Below, piece after piece: positions 18,049 through 26,176 of a DNA stretch of 64,000 nucleotides. Below the pieces are notes generated by a model that had not been told where the DNA came from, made no database searches, and was given only the letters and a program-made list of their open reading frames with translations. The position numbers and the translations under genes were made by a program. Origin of the DNA: Alphaproteobacteria bacterium (GTDB lineage Bacteria > Pseudomonadota > Alphaproteobacteria > UBA8366 > Aestuariispiraceae); contig JAWPMN010000001.1 in the NCBI GenBank assembly GCA_033344895.1, positions 124,001 to 188,000 on the forward strand. The letters are read 5' to 3'. How positions within the stretch are numbered: the stretch's first letter is position 1; every line of letters starts with the position of its first letter.

Positions 18049-18118
18049 CTGATGTCCCGTTCTGTCCGGGTGCGGCGCGTCCCGGTCCCGAAGGACACGG
18101 GACGCCACCGCACGGGGT

Positions 18119-19372
18119 TCAGCGACTGTCCGCCGGTCTGCTCTGTACGAGGCCGTCCGCGGTGCAGTGCTGGCTGGGATAGGCGGCGTAGGGCTCCGGC
18201 TTCAGCCATTCCTTGGAATCGCGCAGCACTTCGAACTGGCCGTCCGATTTCGCCATCGCGATCTTCGGCCACAGCCAGGTGTGCAGATTTTCGGATTCCA
18301 GCCGGACCCGGCCTTGCGGAGCCGTCAGTTCCTGCCCTTTCACCGCCTCACGGATCGTGGTCGGATCGATATCGCTCGCCGCCAGTTGCTCGACCGCCTG
18401 CTTGAACAGGTAGATCTGGAAGTAGGACGGTTCCGACACGAAGTGGGTGACCTTGTCGCCGCCCCAGCGGGATTTGTAGGCCTCCACGAAGCGTTCGTTC
18501 TCAGGCGATTGGTGGACCATGAAATACGGCGCGGAGGTGAAGTGACCGGCCGCCGCGTCGCCGCCCATGGCCGCGACCTCGTTCTCCGACGTCGTCAGGC
18601 TGGCCATCGGCATCTTGTCCGGATCGAGGCCGGCCGCCCGGTACTGGCGGTGCAGCGCGACGACGGAATCGCCCACGACCGTGGAGAAGATGACGTTCGG
18701 CTGGGTGCTCTGGATCTTGTTGATGACCGAACTGAACTCGGAATGGCCCAGCGGGACATATTCCTCGTTCACGACTTCCGCGCCGAGTTCTTCCAGCAGC
18801 TTCTTGCAGTAATTGTTCTCTTCCTTCGGATAGATGTAGTTCGATCCGATCAGGTAGAATTTCTTGCCGAACTTCTCGACCAGCCAGGGAATGAACTCAT
18901 CCTGCTGCTGGTTCGGCACGGCGCCGGTGTAGATGACGTTCTTTGAGCACTCGCGGCCTTCATAGAGCGTCGGATACCAATAGAGATTGTCCCGCTTCTC
19001 GAAGACCGGCAGGACCGCCTTACGGCTGGCCGAGGTATAGGAACCGAAGACCGAAACGCATTTGTCGCCGACGACCAGCTTGCGCGCCTTGACCGCGAAG
19101 GTCGCGGGGTCGGAGGCCGGGTCTTCGACCACCGGCACGATCTTCATGCCGTTGATGCCGCCGGCATCGTTGATCTCTTCGATCGCCAGCAGGGTCGCCT
19201 TGTTCAGCGATTCTTCGATGATGCCGGTCGTACCGGTCAGCGAAAACAGAACCCCGACCTTGATTTCGCCATTCGAAGCGCGCGCCAGGGACGTATCCTT
19301 GCGCCAGATATGCGGGGCTGCGGTAAAGGCGCCCGTTGCCGCGGCGCCGATCAGAAAGTCTCTTCTCTTCAT
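18119..19372 (-). CDS. Amide/urea-type ABC transporter substrate-binding protein
   Basis: A 417-residue periplasmic binding protein. It starts at ATG 19372, just after GGGAGAAAGAGC, with a twin-arginine-like signal MKRRDFLIGAAATGAF ahead of GEIKVGVLFSLTGTTGIIEESL. It belongs to the UrtA/FmdD/AmiC family: SRKAVLPVFEKRDNLYWYP, YTGAVPNQQQ, NYIYPKEENN and VIFSTVVGDSV. It resembles the AmiC sensor encoded two genes upstream over most of its length, so one protein fold is used for both uptake and sensing. Expression is probably set by the terminator-rich leader at 19396-19627. Confidence 0.92.
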   Translation of the reverse strand: MKRRDFLIGAAATGAFTAAPHIWRKDTSLARASNGEIKVGVLFSLTGTTGIIEESLNKATLLAIEEINDAGGINGMKIVPVVEDPASDPATFAVKARKLVVGDKCVSVFGSYTSASRKAVLPVFEKRDNLYWYPTLYEGRECSKNVIYTGAVPNQQQDEFIPWLVEKFGKKFYLIGSNYIYPKEENNYCKKLLEELGAEVVNEEYVPLGHSEFSSVINKIQSTQPNVIFSTVVGDSVVALHRQYRAAGLDPDKMPMASLTTSENEVAAMGGDAAAGHFTSAPYFMVHQSPENERFVEAYKSRWGGDKVTHFVSEPSYFQIYLFKQAVEQLAASDIDPTTIREAVKGQELTAPQGRVRLESENLHTWLWPKIAMAKSDGQFEVLRDSKEWLKPEPYAAYPSQHCTADGLVQSRPADSR

Positions 19373-19395
19373 GCTCTTTCTCCCTGTCCGAAACA

Positions 19396-19440
19396 CAAAA
19401 AGCCCCGAGCCGATCCGCGGGATGCGGTCGTTCTCGGGGC
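19396..19440 (-). terminator. Second intrinsic terminator of the amide operon leader (T2)
   Basis: Read leftward, GCCCCGAG (19433-19440) pairs with CTCGGGGC (19402-19409), followed by five Ts. It stands 24 bp before the binding-protein start, downstream of T1. Two terminators in a row between amiR and the transporter genes point to deliberate transcriptional gating. Confidence 0.8.
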
Positions 19441-19520
19441 ACCATTGCCAACACTGTGTTATGGACGGCCGCGCGGCCGCCAAAAATCGATTCCCAAAAT
19501 TGGGTCCGGAGGGAAGCAAC

Positions 19521-19562
19521 AAAAAACCCCACGGACTCGCGCATCGCGAAATCGTCGTGGGG
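19521..19562 (-). terminator. First intrinsic terminator of the amide operon leader (T1)
   Basis: Read leftward, CCCCACG (19556-19562) pairs with CGTGGGG (19527-19533), with further pairing inside the stem (TCGCG/CGCGA), followed by six Ts (19521-19526). Its 5' arm overlaps a small hexaloop hairpin, so the two structures are mutually exclusive. Confidence 0.85.
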
Positions 19563-19627
19563 CTGCTTCGCCGTCGATTTTTAAGGGCGGCTTCTCTGCC
19601 GCCAGATGGATCGTCTTTTCACGATCC
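19549..19627 (-). promoter_or_regulatory. Putative ANTAR (AmiR) antitermination target: tandem hexaloop hairpins
   Basis: Read leftward from the amiR stop there are three hairpins with 6-nt loops: stem GGATCGT/ACGATCC with loop GAAAAG (19608-19627); stem GGCGGC/GCCGCC with loop AGAGAA (19586-19603); and short stem GGC/GCC with loop GAAGCA (19561-19572), enclosed by AAATCG/CGATTT (19575-19580 with 19549-19554). ANTAR proteins are known to bind two successive hexaloops with A at loop position 1 and G at position 4. The second loop fits fully; the third has G4 but not A1. The third hairpin shares bases with the 5' arm of terminator T1, as expected for an antiterminator. Confidence 0.65.
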
Positions 19628-19636
19628 GGAAAAACG

Positions 19637-20302
19637 TTAGCCGAGGATTTCCTGAGAGTCAATCAGCGCGTTAGCCACGCTGCCGATCGAAACACGGCGT
19701 TCCATCGCCTGACGCCGCAGGAAATGGTACGCTTCCTCTTCATTCATGTTCTTCATGCGCATGACGATGGCCTTGGCGCGCTCAACGCTGCGCATCGTTC
19801 GCAGATTTTCATCCAGCCTGTCGATCCGGCCACGCAGGCGCCGTTCGTAGAGAAAATGCTCCCGCGCCAGAAACAGGCTGGACTGAACGCTCGCCGGTTG
19901 CAGCGGATAGTGCAGAATCGATTGCGTGGCACAGTTGCGAACCAGTCCATAATCCACCGGCACCTTGCCTGTCGCTACGAGCACCAGGGCTGCTTCCGGC
20001 TCCCCCGGCACCCAGGGCAACCGGCTGGGCAGATCCTCCGTCAGTTCGCAGTAGATGACATCGAAATCGACGGGCAGTTGCGGTGGCACCGGCCAGATAT
20101 GCTGGACCCGGACCCGCGCACGCTGCAATTCCCGGATCAGGCGTTCCCCGTCGTCGCTTCGTTCCGCGATCACAGCGACATCCATGTTCGCAAATCGGAA
20201 TGTCGGGCTGCGATCCTTGCCGTGCTGGACGGGCTGCCCGCGTCCGCCCGCGGGCCCGCGCGACCGGTTCTGTCCTTCCTGACGGTTGATCATGCCGCTC
20301 AT
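19637..20302 (-). CDS. amiR: ANTAR-domain antitermination regulator (AmiR-type)
   Basis: A 221-residue RNA-binding regulator. The N-terminal part (about 38-150) is a degenerate receiver-like domain, a helix rich in Arg/Glu follows (FLYERRLRGRIDRLDENLR), and the C-terminal ANTAR domain is at about 165-215 (VERAKAIVMRMKNMNEEEAYHFLRRQAM). In the Pseudomonas system AmiR is held inactive by AmiC and, when released by amide, prevents termination in the leader mRNA. Here amiC is 18 bp upstream, and a leader with hexaloop hairpins and terminators follows at once. A GGAGGGGG ribosome site precedes ATG 20302. Confidence 0.93.
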   Translation of the reverse strand: MSGMINRQEGQNRSRGPAGGRGQPVQHGKDRSPTFRFANMDVAVIAERSDDGERLIRELQRARVRVQHIWPVPPQLPVDFDVIYCELTEDLPSRLPWVPGEPEAALVLVATGKVPVDYGLVRNCATQSILHYPLQPASVQSSLFLAREHFLYERRLRGRIDRLDENLRTMRSVERAKAIVMRMKNMNEEEAYHFLRRQAMERRVSIGSVANALIDSQEILG

Positions 20303-20320
20303 GCTCGCCCCCTCCGCAGC

Positions 20321-21460
20321 CTAACCGAATGCCAGATTGCGGCTGTAGCCGATGAGGTATGGATCGGCCTTCACCCGGTCCTTCGATTCGAAGACCAGAT
20401 CGAACTGTCCGTTTTCATTGGCACGTCCGATCCGGGTCCATAGGTCGGTATGGCCGCAGACCGGGTTGATGGAAATCTCACCCTGAGGCGCCTCGAACTC
20501 GGATCCGATGACGGAGGCGCGGAGGATTTCGGTGTCGATCGAATTCGTCTCTTCCAGTGCCTTGGCGAAGACATGCACCTGAAAATAGGACGCTTCCAGG
20601 CACATATTCGTCGGCTCATCCTCCCCGTATCGCTTCTTGTAGAGTTGGACGAAGGACGAGTTTCGCTCGTTTCCGATTTCCTGGAAGTAGGGCGCAGCCG
20701 TGATGTGCCCCTCACCGACGTCATAGCCCATGGCCTTGATCTCGGCTTCTGTGGTGGTCAGGCTTGCGATCGGGGTGACCTTCGGGTTGAAGCCGAAATC
20801 ATTGTAGGTCTGGTAGAGATGGACCGTGGCGTCCCCGACGACCGTCGAAAAGATGACGTCCGGCTGGGCATTCTTCATCTCGCGCATGATTTCCGTGAAT
20901 TCCTTGCGGTCTGCGCCTAGCCGGACATACCGCTCACCGACCACCTCGCCGCCGCTGTTTTTCACCAGCTCGCGCATGATCCGGTTGGATTCACGTGGAT
21001 AGATGTAGTCAGCACCGACGAAGAAGAAACGCTTGCCATACATCTCCATCAGGACGCGGCACAGTTCGACGCTGTTCTGGTTCGGCGCGGCCCCGGTATA
21101 GATCACGTTTGGAGAGTATTCGAACCCTTCATAAAGGGTCGGATACCAAAGCAACCCGTTCAGCCGTTCCACCACCGGCAGCACCGCCTTGCGGCTGCTG
21201 GAGGTGTAGCAGCCGAAGATCGTATTGACCCCGTCCTCTACCATGAGCCGTTTCGCCAGACGTCCGAAGGCGCGCGCCTCCGATCCCGGGTCATAGATCA
21301 CCGGTTCCAGTTCGCGCCCATTGATGCCTCCAGCGGCATTGATTTCCTCAATCGCGGTCAAGGTGCCGCGCAACTGCGTTTCCTCAATGACCGCCATGAA
21401 ACCGCTTTGAGAGAACAGTACGCCGACACGCCAAGGTTCGGTCGTCTTCGTGGTATCCAT
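20321..21460 (-). CDS. amiC: Cytoplasmic amide-sensing regulator (AmiC-type)
   Basis: A 379-residue protein of the periplasmic-binding-protein fold but with no signal peptide: MDTTKTTEPWRVGVLFSQSG runs straight into the domain. It shares hallmark stretches with Pseudomonas AmiC (SRKAVLPVVERLNGLLWYP, YEGFEYSPNVIYTG, PNQNS, DYIYPRESN, DVIFSTVVG, IASLTTTEAE). AmiC binds short amides and controls AmiR by complex formation. It is the first gene of the leftward amide operon. Its ribosome site lies in a tandem duplicated 10-mer (GACGACGGGA twice, 21461-21480). Confidence 0.93.
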   Translation of the reverse strand: MDTTKTTEPWRVGVLFSQSGFMAVIEETQLRGTLTAIEEINAAGGINGRELEPVIYDPGSEARAFGRLAKRLMVEDGVNTIFGCYTSSSRKAVLPVVERLNGLLWYPTLYEGFEYSPNVIYTGAAPNQNSVELCRVLMEMYGKRFFFVGADYIYPRESNRIMRELVKNSGGEVVGERYVRLGADRKEFTEIMREMKNAQPDVIFSTVVGDATVHLYQTYNDFGFNPKVTPIASLTTTEAEIKAMGYDVGEGHITAAPYFQEIGNERNSSFVQLYKKRYGEDEPTNMCLEASYFQVHVFAKALEETNSIDTEILRASVIGSEFEAPQGEISINPVCGHTDLWTRIGRANENGQFDLVFESKDRVKADPYLIGYSRNLAFG

Positions 21461-21848
21461 TCCCGTCGTCTCCCGTCGTCGGACTGCCTGTTACAGTCAA
21501 CACGATCGAACGAGAATTGCCGCCTTGTATTTTTGCGGTCATTACACCCGTTCGAACTGCGGGACGTCGATCCATGCGATCAAGCGTCCCTGGCTCCCTC
21601 CCCGGCAGGCCCTCGTGGATGCGGAAGCCGAACATCCCTGCGGCATTTACGTGACTGTCCCCGGGCGGGCCGGGGCAGATAACGAAAAAGGCGAAGGGGC
21701 CTCCACACGGCTCCGCTCATTGCGGAGACATCCGGAGGCCCCTTCGCCCTGGTATTTTCAGCGGCGCCAATGCCGCAAGCCCGCATCGCAGGCCGTCTGA
21801 AACGCTACCGTCACCGTTTCTGCAAGTCAACGGCCTTGGTCGCACAGG
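21461..21848. other. 388-bp gap: amiC promoter region and marR terminator
   Basis: It separates the amiC start (21460) from the marR stop (21849), both leftward. No gene is seen. The left part must contain the amide operon promoter, though no clear -35/-10 pair or sigma-54 site stood out. Next to amiC lies a tandem 10-bp duplication (21461-21480) and a small GACTG/CAGTC dyad around 21490. The right part contains a strong terminator, listed separately. Confidence 0.6.
21685..21748 (-). terminator. Strong intrinsic terminator after marR (end of TRAP-ior operon)
   Basis: A perfect 15-bp inverted repeat, GGCGAAGGGGCCTCC at 21690-21704 and its complement at 21734-21748, encloses a second perfect 6-bp hairpin (CTCCGC/GCGGAG, 21711-21727). 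On the leftward strand it ends in five Ts (21685-21689). It closes the leftward marR/ior/dct transcript. Confidence 0.88.
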
Positions 21849-22382
21849 TCAGGATTTGAGCGGATAGGTGTCCAGATTGGCGCGCATGACGGAGATCAAG
21901 CGTTCGAGGACCGCCTTTTCATCGTCGGAGAGATTGACCAATGCCCGTTCTGCATGGGCGAGCGTGATCGACTGGACCTTCTCATAGATTTCCCGGCCCT
22001 TCGCCGTCATGGAAATCGACCGTACTCGCCCGTCCTGGTCGATACGGTCGCGCCGCACGAGGCCGTCCTCCTCCATGCGGGTGATCAACCGGCTGACCGT
22101 CGACTGTTCGATCATCGCATAGGAAACCAGTTCATTGATCGAGGCGGTTTCGTTGTAGTCCAGAACCGCGAGCAGACGCCAGTTGGAGATCGTCAGCCCC
22201 AGTTTCCGCAGGTCCTGATTCAGCAACTGGTTCATGCGGAAGGTCAGGCAGTTCATCAGGTAGGGCAGAATGCTTTCCAGCACAATTCCCGACCGGGGCG
22301 CCCCGTTTTTCGCTGCTACATCCCTACGTTCCGCCATATCCGACATGGGGCCGCGCAATCCTTTCAAACCGTATTCATTCAA
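21849..22382 (-). CDS. MarR family transcriptional regulator
   Basis: A 177-residue winged-helix regulator with a MarR DNA-binding core (LTISNWRLLAVLDYNETASINELVSYAMIEQSTVSRLITRMEEDGLVRR) and wing DQDGRVRSISMTAKGREI. ATG 22382 gives the full frame; in-frame ATGs at 22346 and 22337 are also possible. It ends the leftward set of TRAP transporter and indolepyruvate oxidoreductase genes, 36 bp after iorB, so it probably regulates them in response to an aromatic acid; that is inferred from position only. Confidence 0.88.
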   Translation of the reverse strand: MNEYGLKGLRGPMSDMAERRDVAAKNGAPRSGIVLESILPYLMNCLTFRMNQLLNQDLRKLGLTISNWRLLAVLDYNETASINELVSYAMIEQSTVSRLITRMEEDGLVRRDRIDQDGRVRSISMTAKGREIYEKVQSITLAHAERALVNLSDDEKAVLERLISVMRANLDTYPLKS

Positions 22383-22418
22383 AAACCCGTATTCGCTTAC
22401 AGGAGTCCCGGACCCCGA

Positions 22419-24014
22419 TCAATTGGAAGCGCCGGGGGTCGGATCGTCGATGAAGCTGCGAATGGTCGCAATGGCCCCTTCCAGCGCCTCCCCCTTTTCA
22501 TCCGCCAGCGCCGCCTCGCGAAGGCGTCGAACCCAGTCGGCGGCATCCGGTCGACCAGCGACCAGGGCCGCACCATCCAGAACGCGATCGAATTTCGACA
22601 GGCCGCGCGCATGGGTGTCGCTATAGCCCTTGATCAGGCGGCGGCATTTCAGGACTTCCACAGCCAGGTGATAATCGAAGCGCAAGGTCCCCTGCGCCCG
22701 TTCCAACCAGGCTTGCCAATGTGCGGCCTCTCGGTGGTAACGCAGGGTCCCGCGCCGCCAGCGACGCAATCCGCCGACACAATAGAGGCCCAGAAACGGA
22801 AGCAACGAATCCGTCCGGATCCGGCGCCCCTTGTTGACCAGCCTGTCGACCAGGCCATAAAGCGCCGGGCGCGATTCAACAAAGGCCCCGATCCTGCGGG
22901 GCATCAGGCCGCAGACCTCCGCCGCGCCGGGATGCATGAACTCCGTGATGTGAACAAGGGTATCCGACCCCGCCCCGGCATGGTCATGAACCCGACGGAA
23001 CCGGGCGGCCCGCACCTTCAGATCGGCGACGCGAATGACATCGTCATAGGCCATGGCATTGGCAAGATGCTTCGCCAACGCAACAGAATAGGCGAACCCC
23101 CTGGCCGCGCCGCCATTCTGTCGATCCGCAGTCAACGCGCGTTCGATTTCGTCCAGATAGGCCTCACCGTAATCGGTGTCCTGAAACTCCACGACCTTCC
23201 GCAACCCGAGCCGTGACATCTCCCGTACCGGTTCCGGAAATCCGTCGATTCGATCGGTCAGCGCCTTCCAGTGTTCGATCAGTCGCTTCGGGCCACTTGG
23301 CATGGGTTCCACGGGAGCGGGTTTCTGATCGCCCCCGGCATCCGGTTCCGCCGTTCCCTGGGCCACCGCGAAGGATCGATCGAAGGCAACCAGGCTCGCC
23401 TCGACGCCGCGCCCCGCCGCCCGGATGGTCTCCTCATAGCTTTCCTTGGAAAACGGCAAGGCGCCCGACCCGGCCAACCCGCCCAGCAGGCAGGCGGAGA
23501 TATGGCTGCGGGTCTCGACGGCGATCCGGTCCATCGGAAAACAGATGAACTCCTTCGCTGCCTCTCGGGCAGAACGGAGCACGACATCCACATCGGCGCG
23601 ACCGTCCCCCGGGACGATCTTTTCGGAGACCGCGAACATGCGATGCTGAGACGCGATCAGTGTGGTCCGGTCCGGTGTGACGAGACCGCGGGTGATGGCG
23701 CGCCCTGCCTCCATGATTTCAGCGGCCACCAGGACATCGACATCCCCCGGTGCCGGCATCAGGGCGAATATCGGTTCCCTTTCGGAAGCCGGCATCATCT
23801 CGACATAATAGATCGTCGCGCCGGTGCGCTGGGCGACACCGGGGACAGAGGTCGATTGCGCGTGATAGCCGTTGCGTTCGGCCACATCGACGATCCAGTC
23901 GGTCAGGACACCACCGCCCTGCCCACCAACCGCCAGGACAGCCACCTTGATGATCCCTTCGGTCTGATCCTGACCGGCCGCCGCCGTGAAATCCCGTATC
24001 GCCGCGTCGATCAT
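22419..24014 (-). CDS. iorB: Indolepyruvate oxidoreductase subunit beta (extended form)
   Basis: A 531-residue subunit that, with IorA, oxidatively decarboxylates aryl-pyruvates to aryl-acetyl-CoA, reducing ferredoxin. The N-terminal ~200 residues are the gamma-type pyruvate/ferredoxin oxidoreductase domain (IIKVAVLAVGGQGGGVLTDWI). The remaining C-terminal ~300 residues form the DUF6537-like extension found in bacterial IorB; archaeal IorB lacks it. ATG 24014 overlaps the iorA stop (ATGA); the longer upstream frame runs inside iorA and is not used. Confidence 0.9.
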   Translation of the reverse strand: MIDAAIRDFTAAAGQDQTEGIIKVAVLAVGGQGGGVLTDWIVDVAERNGYHAQSTSVPGVAQRTGATIYYVEMMPASEREPIFALMPAPGDVDVLVAAEIMEAGRAITRGLVTPDRTTLIASQHRMFAVSEKIVPGDGRADVDVVLRSAREAAKEFICFPMDRIAVETRSHISACLLGGLAGSGALPFSKESYEETIRAAGRGVEASLVAFDRSFAVAQGTAEPDAGGDQKPAPVEPMPSGPKRLIEHWKALTDRIDGFPEPVREMSRLGLRKVVEFQDTDYGEAYLDEIERALTADRQNGGAARGFAYSVALAKHLANAMAYDDVIRVADLKVRAARFRRVHDHAGAGSDTLVHITEFMHPGAAEVCGLMPRRIGAFVESRPALYGLVDRLVNKGRRIRTDSLLPFLGLYCVGGLRRWRRGTLRYHREAAHWQAWLERAQGTLRFDYHLAVEVLKCRRLIKGYSDTHARGLSKFDRVLDGAALVAGRPDAADWVRRLREAALADEKGEALEGAIATIRSFIDDPTPGASN

Positions 24015-26164
24015 GCCGCCTCTCCGAAACTCAGGCGCTTCGACTCGCGGCGCATCTGCAGCCAGGCGATGAGCCGGGCCGACTGACGCGCCAGCCAGGA
24101 TTCGAACCGGCCCGGATTGTGGATCGTATCGGCACGATAGAATGACGGACACAGAACGGCCGCATCCGCGACCTCACCGCAATTGCCGCAACCGACACAG
24201 GACTCATCGATTGCCGCGACCGGATCGTCGCGCAACGGATCGTCCAACTGTTTCATGGTCAAAGACGGGCAGCCGGACAGGCGCATGCAGGCGTGGTCGC
24301 CGGTGCAGACATCCTCGTCGACGCCGAATTTCGGCACCTCCACCCGACCACCGTCCCGCATAGTCTTGGCGCGTGCCGGGCGTTCCCGGCGCTGACGGTT
24401 CAGCATGCATTCCGACGATGCGATGATGACCTTGGGACCTTCCGCATCGGTCGTCAGGGCATCCTTCAGCGTGTCCCGCACCCTGGTCACGTCGTATGTC
24501 CGGTCGATCTGGCGTACCCATTTCACGCCCACGCCGTGAACGGCACTTTCGATGGAATGCTGCGTCGACTTGGATTTGTTCTCCGCCCGGGATGACAGGA
24601 TGTCCTGACCGCCGGTTGCCGCAGAATAGTAGTTGTCGACGATCATCACGACGCCGTCGGATTTGTTGTAGACGGCATTTCCGATGCTGGACGTCAGGCC
24701 GTTATGCCAGAAACCGCCGTCCCCCAGGATGGAGATCGGGCGCCGCTCCCCGCCGCCGTCGAAGGCCGCGTTGGAGGCCGGCCCCAGTCCGAATCCCATC
24801 GTCGTCCCGCCGATTTCGAAGGGGGGCATGATTGAGAACAGGTGACAGCCGATATCCGCAGCAATCTGATGCGGCCCCATTTCCTGTTCCACCAGTTTCA
24901 TCGCCGCGAATATCGGTCGTTCCGGACAGCCGGTGCAGAATCCGGGTGGCCGCATCGGCACGGTCCTGGTCAGGTCTTCGCCGTAGGAATCGGGTGTCGG
25001 CTTGTTCGGTGCCCGATCCTTCGCCTGCAAGAGCGATGGATCGAAATCCTTCAGGAAGGACGAGATGCCGTCCAGCATGGCCGCGCCGGTATACTCCCCG
25101 GCAGGGGGCAGCACTTCCTTGCCGATCAGTTTCGTTGTCGCCCCGGACTTATAAAGCATCGATCCGAAGGCCTGTTCGATATAGGCGGGTTGTCCTTCCT
25201 CCACGACCAGAACGGCGTCCTTGTCGCGGCAGAAATCCAGAAACTCCTCGTCGACGAGGGGATAGGTAACGTTCAGGACATAGAGCGGGATCGCCGTGTC
25301 GCCGTGCACATTGGCAAGGCCCAGACGCTGCAGGGCCCGGATGACCGTGTTGTACATGCCGCCCTGCAGAACGATCCCGGTCTTCGATGTCTTTGGACCG
25401 AAAAATTCGTTCAGCCCGCGCTCACGGATGAATTTCACCGCTGCGGGCCAGCGCTCGGTCACCTTCTCCTGCTCATGCTTGAAGGCGGCCGGCGGCAGGA
25501 CGATACGATCGGTCTTGCGCTGCGGATTCTTCAACGCGTCGCGCACGGACAGGGGCGGCGGGACATTGTCCTTGGCGGTGAACCGGCCATGGACATGACA
25601 GGCCCGGATGCGGACCTCCAGCATGACCGGCGTGTTCGACGCCTCCGACAGTTCGAAGCCGTCATGCACTGCCTGCACCATGGACGGCAGGTTCGGGCGC
25701 GGATCCAGCAGCCAGATCTGCGACTTCATCGCGAAGGCGTGGCTACGCTCCTGCATGATGGAGGAGCCTTCGCCGTAATCCTCCCCGACGATGACCAGCG
25801 CCCCGCCGGTCACCCCGCCCGATGCCAGGTTGGCCAGCGCGTCGGAAGCCACATTGGTGCCAACCGTCGACTTGAATGCGACCGCGCCGCGGATCGGATA
25901 ATGGACGGATGCCGCCAGCATTGCCGCCGCTGCGGCTTCCGACGCATTGGCTTCGTACCGCACGCCCAGTTCCGCCAGAATGTCCTGCGCATCCGCCAGC
26001 ACATCCATCAGATGGGAGATCGGGGCCCCCTGATAGCCGCCGACATAGCCGACCCCGGCTTCCAGCAGCGCCTTGGTGATCGCCAGAATGCCCTCGCCGC
26101 GGAACTCCTCGCCGGCGCCGATGCGCAATTGCTGAACTTCTTTGACGAAGGATCTTTCGGCCAT
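24011..26164 (-). CDS. iorA: Indolepyruvate ferredoxin oxidoreductase subunit alpha
   Basis: A 717-residue subunit with the pyrimidine-binding domain first, then the thiamine-diphosphate binding domain (GDGGFWHNGLTSSIGNAVYNK ... VDNYYSAATGG) and a C-terminal iron-sulfur region (about 620-690) with CTGDHACMRLSGC and CVGCGNC. The spacing of the first cysteine group differs from a classical 4Fe-4S ferredoxin, as is common in this family. GAGGAGG precedes ATG 26164. It sits 12 bp after a TRAP large permease gene, linking uptake of an organic acid to aryl-pyruvate oxidation. Confidence 0.93.
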   Translation of the reverse strand: MAERSFVKEVQQLRIGAGEEFRGEGILAITKALLEAGVGYVGGYQGAPISHLMDVLADAQDILAELGVRYEANASEAAAAAMLAASVHYPIRGAVAFKSTVGTNVASDALANLASGGVTGGALVIVGEDYGEGSSIMQERSHAFAMKSQIWLLDPRPNLPSMVQAVHDGFELSEASNTPVMLEVRIRACHVHGRFTAKDNVPPPLSVRDALKNPQRKTDRIVLPPAAFKHEQEKVTERWPAAVKFIRERGLNEFFGPKTSKTGIVLQGGMYNTVIRALQRLGLANVHGDTAIPLYVLNVTYPLVDEEFLDFCRDKDAVLVVEEGQPAYIEQAFGSMLYKSGATTKLIGKEVLPPAGEYTGAAMLDGISSFLKDFDPSLLQAKDRAPNKPTPDSYGEDLTRTVPMRPPGFCTGCPERPIFAAMKLVEQEMGPHQIAADIGCHLFSIMPPFEIGGTTMGFGLGPASNAAFDGGGERRPISILGDGGFWHNGLTSSIGNAVYNKSDGVVMIVDNYYSAATGGQDILSSRAENKSKSTQHSIESAVHGVGVKWVRQIDRTYDVTRVRDTLKDALTTDAEGPKVIIASSECMLNRQRRERPARAKTMRDGGRVEVPKFGVDEDVCTGDHACMRLSGCPSLTMKQLDDPLRDDPVAAIDESCVGCGNCGEVADAAVLCPSFYRADTIHNPGRFESWLARQSARLIAWLQMRRESKRLSFGEAA

Positions 26165-26176
26165 CGGATGCCTCCT

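Noticed and set aside
19466-19479. GGCCGCGCGGCC palindrome in the amide leader as a third terminator
   Set aside because: Self-complementary without a usable loop and followed by no T-run; the two hairpins with T-runs on either side explain termination.
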